Source of the DNA: Microbacterium sp. B35-30
GTDB lineage: Bacteria; Actinomycetota; Actinomycetes; Actinomycetales; Microbacteriaceae
DNA: 64,000 bases
Direction: 5' to 3'
Assembly (NCBI RefSeq): GCF_010634855.1
Contig: NZ_MWLQ01000011.1
Span: 1-64,000, forward strand
Shown here: in pieces, positions 42,930 to 51,228 of the stretch
Layout of the letters: every line of letters starts with the position of its first letter
How positions within the stretch are numbered: the first letter of the stretch is position 1
Program-made: the position numbers and the translations under genes
Notes under the pieces: generated by a model
The model's database searches: none
What the model saw: the letters and a program-made list of their open reading frames with translations, nothing else
Told to the model about the DNA's origin: nothing

Positions 42930-43379
42930 ATGCCGGAACCCCGTGACCGCGCGAGCCGCAAGGCGGATCTGCTCGCCGCGCTGACTGCGCCCGCCGCCGA
43001 CGTCTGGGTGGCGACCTCGTCGCCCGAGGCGGCGCCGTACCTGGTGCCGCTGTCGCTGGCGTGGATCGACGACCGTGCGGTCATCGCACTCGAGGAGCGC
43101 TCGGTGACGGCCCGCAACATCGCTGCGTCGGGTGTCACGCGCCTCGCGGTGGGTCCGACCCGCGATGTCGCACTGATCGACGCCGTGCTCGAGCGGTCGG
43201 TGGGCGTCGACGACGACGATTCGCTGGGAGAGCCATACGCGGCGCAGGCGGACTGGGACCCGCGGGGAGCTGCGGGATACGTCTTCCTCGTGCTGCGGCC
43301 GACACGCATCCAGGCCTGGCGCGAGTCGAATGAGCTCGCCGGACGCGTCCTCATGCGCGACGGCGCCTGGCTCATCTGA
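42930..43379 (+). CDS. Pyridoxamine 5'-phosphate oxidase-like (split beta-barrel) flavin-binding protein
   Basis: This 149-aa PPOX-like protein probably binds FMN, F420 or haem. Typical features are the VWVATSSPEAAPYLVPLSLAW strand and ALEERSVTARNIAASGVTRLAVG. It resembles F420/FMN-dependent reductases of small molecules, but the cofactor cannot be told from sequence. The ATG follows AAGGGAG. It is the last ordinary gene before the low-GC accessory stretch. Confidence 0.85.
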   Translation: MPEPRDRASRKADLLAALTAPAADVWVATSSPEAAPYLVPLSLAWIDDRAVIALEERSVTARNIAASGVTRLAVGPTRDVALIDAVLERSVGVDDDDSLGEPYAAQADWDPRGAAGYVFLVLRPTRIQAWRESNELAGRVLMRDGAWLI

Positions 43380-43598
43380 TTCCGGCCGCCTGCGCCCGAT
43401 GGGCCGCGAACGGGTCGTCGGGTGCGAGCTGGCTTTTCTTTTACAAGCGGCGCTGGTGTCGGCTCCGCGACGGTGTTCGGCGGTACGGCGCGGTGGATGT
43501 TGGGAAGTGGCTCCGGTCAGGCCATCTCTCGCGCGGACTCCCGCGCGGAATCGTCCGGGATGCGCTGGGCCGTGGGTGCTTGGTGACTGCGCCGATAA

Positions 43599-44051
43599 TG
43601 CACATTATGTCAGCTTGTAGAGACTCTCTGTGCGAGGTTCGCGCAGAGAGCGAAAACGGATGCCGAACCGCGCTCCCCTCAACCCGGCTGTTGGCTTGGG
43701 GTTCTTGCCCTCGGCTTCCTCGAGGCTCAGCCTGCCGCATCGACCATCCGCGGCTACGACAGCTTCCGGGGAATTGAACCCTGGTTCTTCAAGAATGAGC
43801 AGGGCTTCCACTGCTTCATGCTGATCACTGGTCCCGCCACGGTGGACGGAGCCAATGGCGTGCCACCCGGAGTGGATCTGTTCGCAGACATCAGCTCTTG
43901 GCGCCAGTTGGTCGACGAGAACAACGAACCACTCCCTGCGGGGAGCATGATCCGATTTCATTACCGCGAGGACCGCGTTGATGTGTACGTCTACCGGTAT
44001 CCCAGACCGAGTGAACGTCGTACCCACCACTCCCCCGCACGTGAAGTTCAA
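43599..44051 (+). pseudogene. Remnant of a membrane-anchored extracellular protein gene
   Basis: The frame encodes a hydrophobic stretch (GCWLGVLALGFLEAQPAAS, about 43684-43743) followed by a well-formed soluble segment with GIEPWFFKNEQGFHCF and IRFHYREDRVDVYVY. This looks like a single-pass membrane protein with an external domain, a common actinobacterial hypothetical type. No start codon or ribosome-binding site precedes the helix, a TAA lies at 43596-43598, and the frame runs into nonsense past 44005. The gene is probably truncated at both ends. Confidence 0.5.
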
Positions 44052-44125
44052 GGGTGGTTCAGTGTCTCCCGGAGCTTGGCGGCGAGGGCCTGGGGCTGGC
44101 CGACGTAGTCGAACTCGCCACTCAT
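44048..44125 (-). pseudogene. Truncated gene start (25 codons) with a strong ribosome-binding site
   Basis: GGAGG lies 5 nt before ATG 44125, followed by MSGEFDYVGQPQALAAKLRE and a TGA after 25 codons. The site and codon use look like the start of a real gene cut off by recombination at about 44050, where the plus-strand remnant ends. A functional micropeptide cannot be excluded. Confidence 0.4.
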
Positions 44126-44165
44126 GAAGCCTCCGTGGATCGCTCGCGGGCAGGTTGCGACGAAG

Positions 44166-44849
44166 TCAGCCGCCCTGGCTGATTGGGAAGTACTTCCACT
44201 GACCTTCTGTGATGACCTTCATTCCGTCGGCGGTCACCAGGAGGGCCGTCTGGTCGTCGATGGCGTATGACGAGTAGCGGATGCCGGCAGCCCAATTCTC
44301 CGCTGCGGCGAGGGAGTTGCCGGGTTCACCGTCGGCCGCAAGGTGCGGGCAGATCGAGAAATCGACGATCCCGAGCGCGCTGTCATCGCCGGTCGGCGGC
44401 TTCCAGCCCACGAACTCCCGGCCGATCTGCGGTGTCATCACCATGCTTCCCGCGCTCATTCCCAGCCACACCGTCTCCGCCAGCGACGGGAACATGTCGG
44501 CAAGTCTCGACTCCCGCAGCCAGTGGCTGAGGTAGAGCGCGTCGCCGCCGGCAGCCAGCAGCGCGTCGGTCTCGAGTACGAGCGGCTTCCAGCGCTCTTC
44601 ATCGATGCTCGGCAGCGCGGTAAGCTCCAGCACTCCGACGGACTTCCAGCCGAGATCGACCATGGGATTCTCGGATCTTCCGCTGATGAACTCCCATGCC
44701 TTGATGCCGGGTCCCAGCCAGGGGTGACCGTACTGGGCGGTCGGTATGCACAGTGCGCTGGACTCGCTGATCGGCTTGCCGAGCAGGTCCTCGAGTGCGT
44801 GACGGATGGTCGGATTGGTGACGCCCGCCGACGTGAGAAGAAGCTTCAT
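44166..44849 (-). CDS. Peptidase S51-type (dipeptidase E-like) class I glutamine amidotransferase-fold protein
   Basis: This 227-aa S51 family peptidase has the nucleophile elbow GMSAGSMV, GGDALYLSHWLR before it and the His region DFSICPHLAADG. Dipeptidase E-type enzymes cleave N-terminal Asp dipeptides; other family members degrade cyanophycin. Base composition is lower in GC than the neighbours, suggesting recent acquisition. The ATG at 44849 has GGGAAGGGAT upstream (GGAAGG). Confidence 0.87.
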   Translation of the reverse strand: MKLLLTSAGVTNPTIRHALEDLLGKPISESSALCIPTAQYGHPWLGPGIKAWEFISGRSENPMVDLGWKSVGVLELTALPSIDEERWKPLVLETDALLAAGGDALYLSHWLRESRLADMFPSLAETVWLGMSAGSMVMTPQIGREFVGWKPPTGDDSALGIVDFSICPHLAADGEPGNSLAAAENWAAGIRYSSYAIDDQTALLVTADGMKVITEGQWKYFPISQGG

Positions 44850-45019
44850 GATCCCTTCCCGGCGGCCTGGACGCGTCGCGCCCGGCTCGATGGTCCTCGT
44901 TGCGATGACTGCCGTCCATCGGATCCGGCCAGCCTAATCGCCGGGCCCCCGTCGGCGCCTGGGGTTTCGCGGCCTCGGTGCGCCCTGTCGGCGCGAGCGC
45001 GAGCGCGAGATTTCGCGGC

Positions 45020-45487
45020 TCAGGTTCGCGGCAGTGAGAAGCCCACGTCGAGCAATCCGACAGAGTCGTTTTCGCGGAGCCACACCAAGGCGGCGCGTTC
45101 GTAGGCCGGAATCTGCGGGGGCAGGTCCGTCAGATCGAACCACCGCAGTTCGGCGCACTTCTCCGGCTCCATGATCGAGGGCTCGCCGCTCCACGACGCG
45201 CAGGCGAAGAACCAGTCGACGCGTTGCTCCCTCGGATTGGACGTTCCGTCCGTACGCTGCATGACGGCTGAAGGAACAAGCTCACTCGCCGACACGCTGA
45301 GGCCGAGCTCCTCAGAGAGCTCCCGAGTGGCCGCCTGCACTGCGGTCTCCCCCGGTTCCAGGTGGCCCGCTGCGCCAGCGGTCCAGAAGCCGTCCATGTA
45401 TCCGGTGTTGCGGCGCAGCTGCAACAGCACCCTGCCGTCGCGCACCATGTAGACATACGCCGCGGGAATCAAGCTGTAACGAGTCAC
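45020..45487 (-). CDS. NUDIX hydrolase
   Basis: This 155-aa NUDIX protein has a nearly canonical box, GHLEPGETAVQAATRELSEE (GX5EX7REUXEE), and the preceding DGFWTAGAAG. It hydrolyses nucleoside diphosphate-linked compounds; the actual substrate is unknown. The GTG at 45487 is taken as start because the fold begins at RYSLIPAAYVYM; the upstream extension is low-complexity. It forms part of the accessory stretch. Confidence 0.87.
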   Translation of the reverse strand: MTRYSLIPAAYVYMVRDGRVLLQLRRNTGYMDGFWTAGAAGHLEPGETAVQAATRELSEELGLSVSASELVPSAVMQRTDGTSNPREQRVDWFFACASWSGEPSIMEPEKCAELRWFDLTDLPPQIPAYERAALVWLRENDSVGLLDVGFSLPRT

Positions 45488-45603
45488 CGGACGACCATAG
45501 CCGCCCGAGAGAGGACGCCGGCCAGCCGATCCCCGCATGTCCCTCCGAAACGCGAGGACGGTGCGGCAGTTGGTTCAGGGTTTCGTTGATTCACGCGTCC
45601 ATG

Positions 45604-45609
45604 TACTAT
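45604..45609 (+). promoter_or_regulatory. -10 hexamer, leaderless promoter of the metal sensor gene
   Basis: TACTAT ends 7 nt before the ATG at 45617. No ribosome-binding site is seen. Confidence 0.5.
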
Positions 45610-45616
45610 CCCACTC

Positions 45617-45949
45617 ATGGCAACCGCGACCGTCACCCACACCGCCGCGCTGGCCAGGCTCGGCTATGCCCTGTCCGATTCCACACGCACCGGCGTACTG
45701 CTCGCGCTGCGCAGTGGACCCGCCTACCCGTCCGACCTCGCCGACGCCATCGGCGTTTCCCGACAGGTGATGTCGAATCAGCTGGCCTGCTTGCGGGGAT
45801 GCGGACTGGTCGAGGCCGTTCAGGAAGGGCGTCGGTCCTCCTATCGGCTCGCTGACGAACACCTCGCGCCCGCTCTCGGCGAACTCCTGCAGCTGGTGCT
45901 GTCGGTCGACCCCGAGTGCTGCACGGATGAAGGCTGCAGTTGCGCATGA
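45617..45949 (+). CDS. cmtR: ArsR/SmtB-family metal sensor, CmtR-like
   Basis: This 110-aa winged-helix repressor has the HTH DLADAIGVSRQVMSNQLACLRGCGLV. Cys58 and Cys62 in the recognition helix, with a C-terminal cysteine cluster (101, 102, 107, 109), match the Cd/Pb-sensing layout of M. tuberculosis CmtR (Cys57, Cys61, Cys102). Binding of Cd2+, Pb2+ or a related thiophilic metal should release DNA. It overlaps the downstream efflux gene by 4 nt, so it senses the metal that the exporter removes. Confidence 0.9.
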   Translation: MATATVTHTAALARLGYALSDSTRTGVLLALRSGPAYPSDLADAIGVSRQVMSNQLACLRGCGLVEAVQEGRRSSYRLADEHLAPALGELLQLVLSVDPECCTDEGCSCA

Positions 45950-46608
45950 CTGCGTCACTCATCCCTGAGCGTCGAGAGACGCTGCAGCGTCGGATCCGCT
46001 GGATCGTCGCCGTCACCATCGGCTACAACGTCATCGAGGCGGTGGTCGCCATCACCGCGGGTACTGTCGCATCCTCCGGCGCACTCATCGCGTTCGGGCT
46101 GGATTCCACCATCGAGGTCGTCTCCGCGGCCGCCGTCGCCTGGCAGTTCACCCGCCGTAACCCGGAACGCTGGGAGAAGCCCACACTCCGCGTCATCGCA
46201 ATCGCCTTCTTCGCCCTGGCTGCCTACGTCATCTCCACGTCGCTGCTCACGCTTATCGGCCGGGTGGAGGCCGAACACAGTGCCCTCGGCATCCTCATCA
46301 CCGCGCTCAGCGTGATCATCATGCCGCTCTTGTCCCTCGCCGAGCGGCGCGCGGGCCGCGAGCTCGGCTCCGCCACCGCGGTCGCCGACTCCAAACAGAC
46401 CCTGATCTGCACCTACCTCTCGGCCGCCGTACTGATCGGGCTTCTCCTGAACACCGGCTTCGGGTGGTGGTGGGCCGACGCGATCGCCGGCCTCGTCATC
46501 GCCGGATTCGCCGTCCGCGAGGGCAGAGAAGCGTGGCGCGGCGATGCCTGCGCCACCTCGGTCGGCATGCTCCTCGAGGACGAGCCGGACGACCACGTCG
46601 CGCGTTGA
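45946..46608 (+). CDS. Cation diffusion facilitator-like metal efflux protein
   Basis: This 220-aa membrane protein has six hydrophobic segments. TM2 carries SGALIAFGLDSTIEVVSA, with the Asp position typical of CDF metal sites, and TM5 carries WWADAIAGLVIAG. The C-terminal cytoplasmic domain of longer CDFs is missing. It presumably exports the divalent metal sensed by the overlapping CmtR-like repressor. The metal is probably Cd, Pb or Zn, inferred from the sensor cysteines. Confidence 0.88.
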   Translation: MTASLIPERRETLQRRIRWIVAVTIGYNVIEAVVAITAGTVASSGALIAFGLDSTIEVVSAAAVAWQFTRRNPERWEKPTLRVIAIAFFALAAYVISTSLLTLIGRVEAEHSALGILITALSVIIMPLLSLAERRAGRELGSATAVADSKQTLICTYLSAAVLIGLLLNTGFGWWWADAIAGLVIAGFAVREGREAWRGDACATSVGMLLEDEPDDHVAR

Positions 46609-46659
46609 GCAGCCGACGCATCGTCCGCCGAGTTCTCGTGGGAGTCCATCCGTCGAGGG

Positions 46660-47019
46660 CTAGACCAAGAAGCAGAACACACCTGTCGCGAGGCAGAGGA
46701 CGAGCATCCCCGTCGCATTGACGAAGAGGTTGCGGCCGAAATCTCGGGCGCGAATGTGCATGCCGATCGCGAACAGGAAGTACGCCACCAGGCACGCTGT
46801 CGTGAGCGCCGCGAGTCCAGGAACAAGGATCCCCAGCAGCAGTCCCCCGGCGGCCGCGAATTTGATCGGCGGCATCAGCCACCACAGCCGCCGTGGCCAG
46901 CCCACATCCTCGAAGCATCTCGCTATGAAGCGCACGGGCTTGAGGCAGAGCACACCGTCGATGAACGAGATCGCCGCGAGGACGATCACGGGCCAGACGG
47001 GATCCGGCAGGAGCGTCAT
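46660..47019 (-). CDS. DoxX-like membrane protein
   Basis: This 119-aa protein with four hydrophobic helices resembles DoxX-like family proteins (PF13564 type), with MPPIKFAAAGGLLLGI in the second helix and ARDFGRNLFVNATGM between the third and fourth. DoxX-like proteins have been linked to redox and membrane stress, but no activity is established. The ATG at 47019 follows GGCAGGAGC. It is divergent from a TetR gene, and the 37-bp gap holds a perfect dyad. Confidence 0.85.
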   Translation of the reverse strand: MTLLPDPVWPVIVLAAISFIDGVLCLKPVRFIARCFEDVGWPRRLWWLMPPIKFAAAGGLLLGILVPGLAALTTACLVAYFLFAIGMHIRARDFGRNLFVNATGMLVLCLATGVFCFLV

Positions 47020-47025
47020 TCGCCG

Positions 47026-47050
47026 ACCATACCATACGGTTTGGTATGGT
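47026..47050. promoter_or_regulatory. TetR operator between the DoxX-like and tetR genes
   Basis: ACCATACCA (47026-47034) and TGGTATGGT (47042-47050) form a perfect 9-bp inverted repeat with a 7-nt spacer. It occupies the whole gap between the divergent start codons (47019 and 47057) and must overlap both promoters. Confidence 0.8.
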
Positions 47051-47056
47051 GGGTTC

Positions 47057-47581
47057 ATGTCGAATGAGCGGTGGATCGACGAGGGACTCCGAGTCCTTGC
47101 CGACGAGGGAATCTCAGGGGTCAGGATCGATCGGATCGCGGCGCGCGTGGGGCTGAGCAAGGGCTCGTTCTTCCACCATTTCGCGAACGCCACCGCGTAT
47201 CGGGCCGCGCTCCTCGACGCATGGCGCACGCGCACCCTGGATCAGATCGGCGATGCGCCGGCGCTGTCGGACCTCGCTGAGCTCGCGACCCGCCTCGATG
47301 CGCCGATCGATGTCGATCTCGAACGCTCGATCCGTGCGTGGGCCTCACACGATGAGTCCGCTGCCGTCGCGCTGGAACAGGTCGACCGCGCGCGTCTGGC
47401 GGCGCTTCAGCATGCGTGGGCCGGGCGCGTCGCCGATCCCGATCGTGCGAGGGTGGCGGCACTGGTCCCCCATCTGGTCGTGATCGGTGCGACGGTCGCG
47501 TATCCCGCGACGACCGCCGACGAGCTCGCGGCCGTGTTCCGGCTGCTTGCCGACCTCATCCCGGCCGTTCCCGAGTCCTGA
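47057..47581 (+). CDS. TetR-family regulator of the DoxX-like gene
   Basis: This 174-aa TetR protein has the HTH GISGVRIDRIAARVGLSKGSFFHHF near the N-terminus and a helical ligand-binding part. It is divergent from the DoxX-like gene with a shared operator, so it most likely represses both. The ATG at 47057 is 7 nt after the operator; a longer version would run through the operator and is rejected. The inducer is unknown. Confidence 0.9.
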   Translation: MSNERWIDEGLRVLADEGISGVRIDRIAARVGLSKGSFFHHFANATAYRAALLDAWRTRTLDQIGDAPALSDLAELATRLDAPIDVDLERSIRAWASHDESAAVALEQVDRARLAALQHAWAGRVADPDRARVAALVPHLVVIGATVAYPATTADELAAVFRLLADLIPAVPES

Positions 47582-47622
47582 TCCGCCCACCGGCTGCCCA
47601 GAGACTCTGGCAGACTTCCGGG

Positions 47623-48330
47623 ATGCCGCACTCCGACGCGCTCGCCCGGCTCTGGCCCGCTTCTGCCGTACGGGTGCGTGCCGGCGACCTGGAGCTGCGC
47701 TGGATCGACGACGACCTCCTGGTCGAGCTGTCCGATCTGGCCGGACGCGGCATCCATGATCCCGACCAGATGCCGTTCGCGCATCCGTGGACCCGCGGCT
47801 CCGCCGACGAGGTCGCGCGCAGCGTGCTGGCATACCAGTGGGGCATCCGCAACCGGCTCTCCCCCACGGAGTTCGTCCTCGAGCTCGCCGTGGTGCACGA
47901 GGGAATACCCGTGGGGATCCAGGGCATCACCGCGAGAGACTGGTCGGTGCTGCGGCGCGTCACGACCGGGTCGTGGCTCGGACGTGATCACCAAGGACGT
48001 GGAATCGGCACTCGGATGAGGATGCTCGCTCTGCATCTCGCCTTCGAGGGGCTGGGCGCGCGGGAGGCGACGTCGGGGGCCTTCGCCGACAACGAGTCGT
48101 CGAACGGCGTCTCGCGCCGCGTCGGCTACGACTCCGACGGTGCATTCCACATGGCGCGGGAGGGCGAGGCGGCGCTTCATCGTCGATACGTCATGTCGCG
48201 CGAGCGCTGGGAGTCGCTCCGCGCCGACCATGTGACCCGGCTCGGCTCGCCGATCGAGCTTCAGGGGGTCGACGGCCTCCTCACGCAGCTCGAGACGCCT
48301 CCATCGCTGCCCGAGTCCCCAGACGCCTGA
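47623..48330 (+). CDS. GNAT-family N-acetyltransferase
   Basis: This 235-aa GNAT protein of the RimJ/RimL type has the acetyl-CoA loop LGRDHQGRGIGTRMRMLAL (Q/RxxGxG/A) and NESSNGVSRRVGYD, which contacts the CoA. It may acetylate a protein N-terminus or a small molecule; the family is too broad for a substrate call. The ATG follows CCGGG rather than a purine-rich site. A strong hairpin containing the stop codon follows. Confidence 0.9.
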   Translation: MPHSDALARLWPASAVRVRAGDLELRWIDDDLLVELSDLAGRGIHDPDQMPFAHPWTRGSADEVARSVLAYQWGIRNRLSPTEFVLELAVVHEGIPVGIQGITARDWSVLRRVTTGSWLGRDHQGRGIGTRMRMLALHLAFEGLGAREATSGAFADNESSNGVSRRVGYDSDGAFHMAREGEAALHRRYVMSRERWESLRADHVTRLGSPIELQGVDGLLTQLETPPSLPESPDA

Positions 48331-48357
48331 CCGCGGGCGCCGAGGCGCCCGCGGTCA
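48328..48357. terminator. Hairpin at the stop codon of the GNAT gene
   Basis: TGACCGCGGGCGC-CGAG-GCGCCCGCGGTCA is a perfect 13-bp stem that starts at the TGA stop and lies between convergent genes. Confidence 0.75.
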
Positions 48358-48378
48358 GAGGTTTCGTCAGGGTGCTGG

Positions 48379-48642
48379 TCAGAGTCCGGCGGCGTCGTCC
48401 GTCGTGCTCGTGCTGCGGCGGGTCACCTGCTCGTTGACGTTCGGGTCGACCGCCGTGTGGGTGACGGATTCCGACCGGCGCCGGCGCGCCAGTAGGACGA
48501 TGCCGACGATGAAGATGACGGCTCCGGCACCCATGAGGATGTAGCCGATCATGTCGAGATTCACCCACTCGACCTCGACGTTCACCGCGAAGGCGAGGAT
48601 GGCGCCGATGGCGAAGAGGGCAATGCCTGCTCCGATACTCAT
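48379..48642 (-). CDS. DUF6458-family small membrane protein
   Basis: This 87-aa protein has two membrane helices (GIALFAIGAILAFAV and GYILMGAGAVIFIVGIVLLARRRR) linked by VEVEWVNLDMI, and a hydrophilic tail. This is the DUF6458 pattern common in actinobacteria; the function is unknown. The ATG at 48642 follows GGAAAGGA. Confidence 0.9.
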   Translation of the reverse strand: MSIGAGIALFAIGAILAFAVNVEVEWVNLDMIGYILMGAGAVIFIVGIVLLARRRRSESVTHTAVDPNVNEQVTRRSTSTTDDAAGL

Positions 48643-48870
48643 GCGAGGTGTCCTTTCCGGGGCGCGGCGGTCAGCCCTCCCCTGTTCTGGGACGCGGGGT
48701 CCCACAGTCACCTTTCCGCATCCCCGGTGGTCGGAAGAGGGGGTTGACAGATGACGGATGCCTTCCCCGCCGCCGCCGGAACCGCTTGGCGACGTGCGAT
48801 CCACCCCCATCGCGGGCGTCGATCAGCCGAGGCCTGCGGCCGCGGGATCCGTCGCCGTGACTACTGTGGA

Positions 48871-50211
48871 ATGGTGCCCAGCCTGTCCCGTCCCCGTGTG
48901 ACGGGGCCGGGAATGCGCGCCTGGTTGATCTGGACGGTCGGCGTCGCCGCATATGTCCTCGCGATCACGAACCGCTCGTCGCTGAGCGCCGTCGGCGTCG
49001 ATGCCGCAGCCCGGTTCGACGCGGACGCGGCCACCCTGTCGATGTTCGCCGTCGTACAGCTCGCCGTCTACGGCGGCATGCAGATCCCTGTCGGGGTGCT
49101 CCTCGACCGTTACGGGGCACGGCCGATCATGACGGTCGGGATGCTGCTCATGGCGTTGGGGCAGGTGACCATGGCATTCTCCCCCAGCGTCGGCATCGCG
49201 ATCCTCGCCCGCATGCTGCTGGGTGCCGGCGACGCCGCCATCTTCCCCGGGGTGCTGCGCCTCATCGCGACGTGGTTCCCCGCGCAGCGCGCACCCGTCA
49301 TGGTGCAGCTCACCGGCATCGTCGGGCAGGCAGGACAGCTGGTCGCGCTGCTCCCCCTCGCCGCGCTGCTGCACGCCACCTCGTGGACGATCACGTTCGG
49401 CAGCATCGCCGGGCTCGGGGTCCTGTTCGCGATCCTCGTGTTCCTCCTCATCCGCAATCACCCGCCGGACCGCGACGAGGATGTGTCGGTCGACACCGAC
49501 ACCGGGGCGATCCGGGTCGTGACGTCATCGGTCGACACCGGGGTCGGCATCCGTGCCGCGTGGGCTCATCCGGGCACCCGCCTCGCCTTCTGGTCCCACT
49601 TCACGACGCCGTTCGCGGGGACCGCGTTCGTGCTGCTGTGGGGCATGCCCTTCCTCACTGCGGGCGAGGGGCGCACGACGGCCGAGGCCGCCTCGATCAT
49701 GTCGCTGTACGTCGTGGTGGGCATGGCGCTGGGGCCGATCATGGGCGAGCTCTCGCGACGGGTGCCGCACCTGCGCTCACGCGCACTGGTGCTTCCTACC
49801 GTGGCGGTGCAGGCGGTCGCCTGGCTCGCCGTCATCGCGTATCCGGGGCCGGCGCCGCTCTGGCTGCTGCTGGCGCTGGCCGTCGCGCTGGCCACCGGCG
49901 GACCCGCCTCGATGATCGCGTTCGACCACGCGCGCACCCACAACCCCTCCCACCGCCTCAGCACCGCCACCGGCGTGACGAATGCCGGGGGCTTCCTCGC
50001 GGCGCTTCTGGCGATCCTCCTCATCGGTCTCGCTCTCGATCTGCAGGGCGCCGGCACCCCGGCGACCTACAGTCTCGACGCCTTCCGCATCGCCTTCCTC
50101 ATGCAGGTGCCGCTGTGGCTCCTCGGCAGCGTGTTCATCGTGATCGAGCGCAAGCGCACCCGCATTCGCCTCGGAATGGATCCCCCGAGGGCTCGGCGTC
50201 CCCGGCGCTGA
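48871..50211 (+). CDS. Major facilitator superfamily transporter
   Basis: This 446-aa transporter has twelve membrane segments and the MFS motif A-like GVLLDRYGARPIMTVG after TM2. The opening ITNRSSLSAVGVDAAARF resembles the nitrate/cyanate or sugar-phosphate porter branches, but the substrate is open. The start is ATG 48871 or GTG 48874 (a TACTGT hexamer at 48862-48867 lies 6 nt before the latter). It precedes the pseudouridine genes by about 100 bp and could import nucleosides. Confidence 0.88.
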   Translation: MVPSLSRPRVTGPGMRAWLIWTVGVAAYVLAITNRSSLSAVGVDAAARFDADAATLSMFAVVQLAVYGGMQIPVGVLLDRYGARPIMTVGMLLMALGQVTMAFSPSVGIAILARMLLGAGDAAIFPGVLRLIATWFPAQRAPVMVQLTGIVGQAGQLVALLPLAALLHATSWTITFGSIAGLGVLFAILVFLLIRNHPPDRDEDVSVDTDTGAIRVVTSSVDTGVGIRAAWAHPGTRLAFWSHFTTPFAGTAFVLLWGMPFLTAGEGRTTAEAASIMSLYVVVGMALGPIMGELSRRVPHLRSRALVLPTVAVQAVAWLAVIAYPGPAPLWLLLALAVALATGGPASMIAFDHARTHNPSHRLSTATGVTNAGGFLAALLAILLIGLALDLQGAGTPATYSLDAFRIAFLMQVPLWLLGSVFIVIERKRTRIRLGMDPPRARRPRR

Positions 50212-50313
50212 GCGCCCTCGAGCGCCGAACCGGGCAACTCGGCGCGTTGCGGCATCCGATCGGTACTGTGAGCGTATTCGGTGCGTCAGCTGCGCCGGAT
50301 CGAAAGGATTCCC

Positions 50314-51228
50314 GTGTCCGCTCCCCTCGTGATCGCCGCCGAGGTCCGGGACGCCGTCGCGAGCGGCGAGCCGGTGCTCGCGCTCGAGTCCACGATCTTC
50401 ACCCACGGCCTCCCACGCCCACGCAACCTCGATGTCGCCCTCGAGGCCGAGGCGCGCGTGCGCGCACTCGGCGTCGTGCCGGCGACCATCGGCGTCATCG
50501 ACGGCCGGGTCACCGTCGGGCTCTCCCCTGACGAGATCGAACGACTCTCGACCGTCGACGGCGTCGTCAAGGCGAGCGTCCGCGACCTTCCCGTCGTCGC
50601 GGTGAAGGGGCTGAGCGCCGGCACCACGGTGGCGGCGACGGGCTACCTCGCGGCGCGCGCCGGGGTACGGGTGCTCTCGACCGGCGGCCTCGGCGGCGTG
50701 CACCGCGGTGCCGCGCAGACCTTCGACGAATCGGCCGATCTCCCGACCCTCGCCGGCCTGCCGCTCGTCGTGGTGAGCGCCGGCGTCAAGTCCATCCTCG
50801 ACATCCCCCTGACGCTGGAACGGCTCGAGACGCTCAACCTCGCCGTCGTCGGCTACCGGACCACCGACTACCCCGGCTTCTACATCGCCGATTCCGGCCA
50901 CGACATCGAGTACTCGGTGGACTCGCCCGCCGAGATCGCGGCGATCGCGCGCACGCGCGACGGCCTCGGCATCGCTTCCACGCTGCTCGTCGCGAACCCC
51001 GTCGCCGCCGATCATGAGCTCGACCCGGCCCTGCACGATGCCGTCCTCACGCGGGCGCTGTCGGCGGCGGAGGCGAACGGCGTCTCCGGCCACGACACGA
51101 CGCCGTTCCTCCTCGATTTCCTGCAGCGCGAAACGCGCGGACGCAGCCTCGACGTCAACGTCGAGGTGTACCGCGGCAACGTCGCTCTCGGTGCACGCAT
51201 CGCCGTGGCCCTCGCGGGCACGGCCTGA
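50314..51228 (+). CDS. psuG: Pseudouridine-5'-phosphate glycosidase
   Basis: This 304-aa enzyme splits pseudouridine 5'-phosphate into uracil and ribose 5-phosphate. Family signatures are ALESTIFTHGLPRPRNL, STGGLGGVHRGA, VSAGVKSILDIP and YRTTDYPGFY. The GTG at 50314 is chosen because GAAAGGA lies upstream and homologues begin near here. It overlaps the psuK start by 1 nt (TGATG). Together they turn pseudouridine into uracil and ribose 5-phosphate. Confidence 0.95.
   Translation: MSAPLVIAAEVRDAVASGEPVLALESTIFTHGLPRPRNLDVALEAEARVRALGVVPATIGVIDGRVTVGLSPDEIERLSTVDGVVKASVRDLPVVAVKGLSAGTTVAATGYLAARAGVRVLSTGGLGGVHRGAAQTFDESADLPTLAGLPLVVVSAGVKSILDIPLTLERLETLNLAVVGYRTTDYPGFYIADSGHDIEYSVDSPAEIAAIARTRDGLGIASTLLVANPVAADHELDPALHDAVLTRALSAAEANGVSGHDTTPFLLDFLQRETRGRSLDVNVEVYRGNVALGARIAVALAGTA

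Larger units (their letters stand above)
43380..44165. other. 786-bp stretch without an intact gene
   Basis: This interval holds the degraded coding frame at 43599-44051, a truncated minus-strand gene start at 44048-44125, an ATAATG-CA-CATTAT palindrome (43595-43608) and a 12-bp inverted repeat (CTCTCTGTGCGA/TCGCGCAGAGAG, about 43624-43650). GC content is visibly lower than in the flanking genes. No transposase or integrase is recognisable. Confidence 0.7.

Noticed and set aside
43441..43740. 99-codon minus-strand frame
   Set aside because: No ribosome-binding site, biased composition and overlap with the plus-strand remnant.
43605..44051. 148-codon minus-strand frame in the accessory stretch
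   Set aside because: The opposite frame has clear protein-like composition with a membrane helix and aromatic motifs, so this one is its antisense.
44850..45019. GCGAGC-rich stretch between the S51 and NUDIX genes
   Set aside because: Short simple repeats only; no open frame, promoter or RNA structure that can be supported.
46718..47056. Longer version of the TetR gene starting far upstream
   Set aside because: It would run through the operator and antisense to the DoxX-like gene; the ATG at 47057 fits the TetR fold start.
48643..48870. Possible extra small gene upstream of the MFS gene
   Set aside because: The in-frame extension lacks motifs and codon bias; nothing else is seen in this 228-bp gap.
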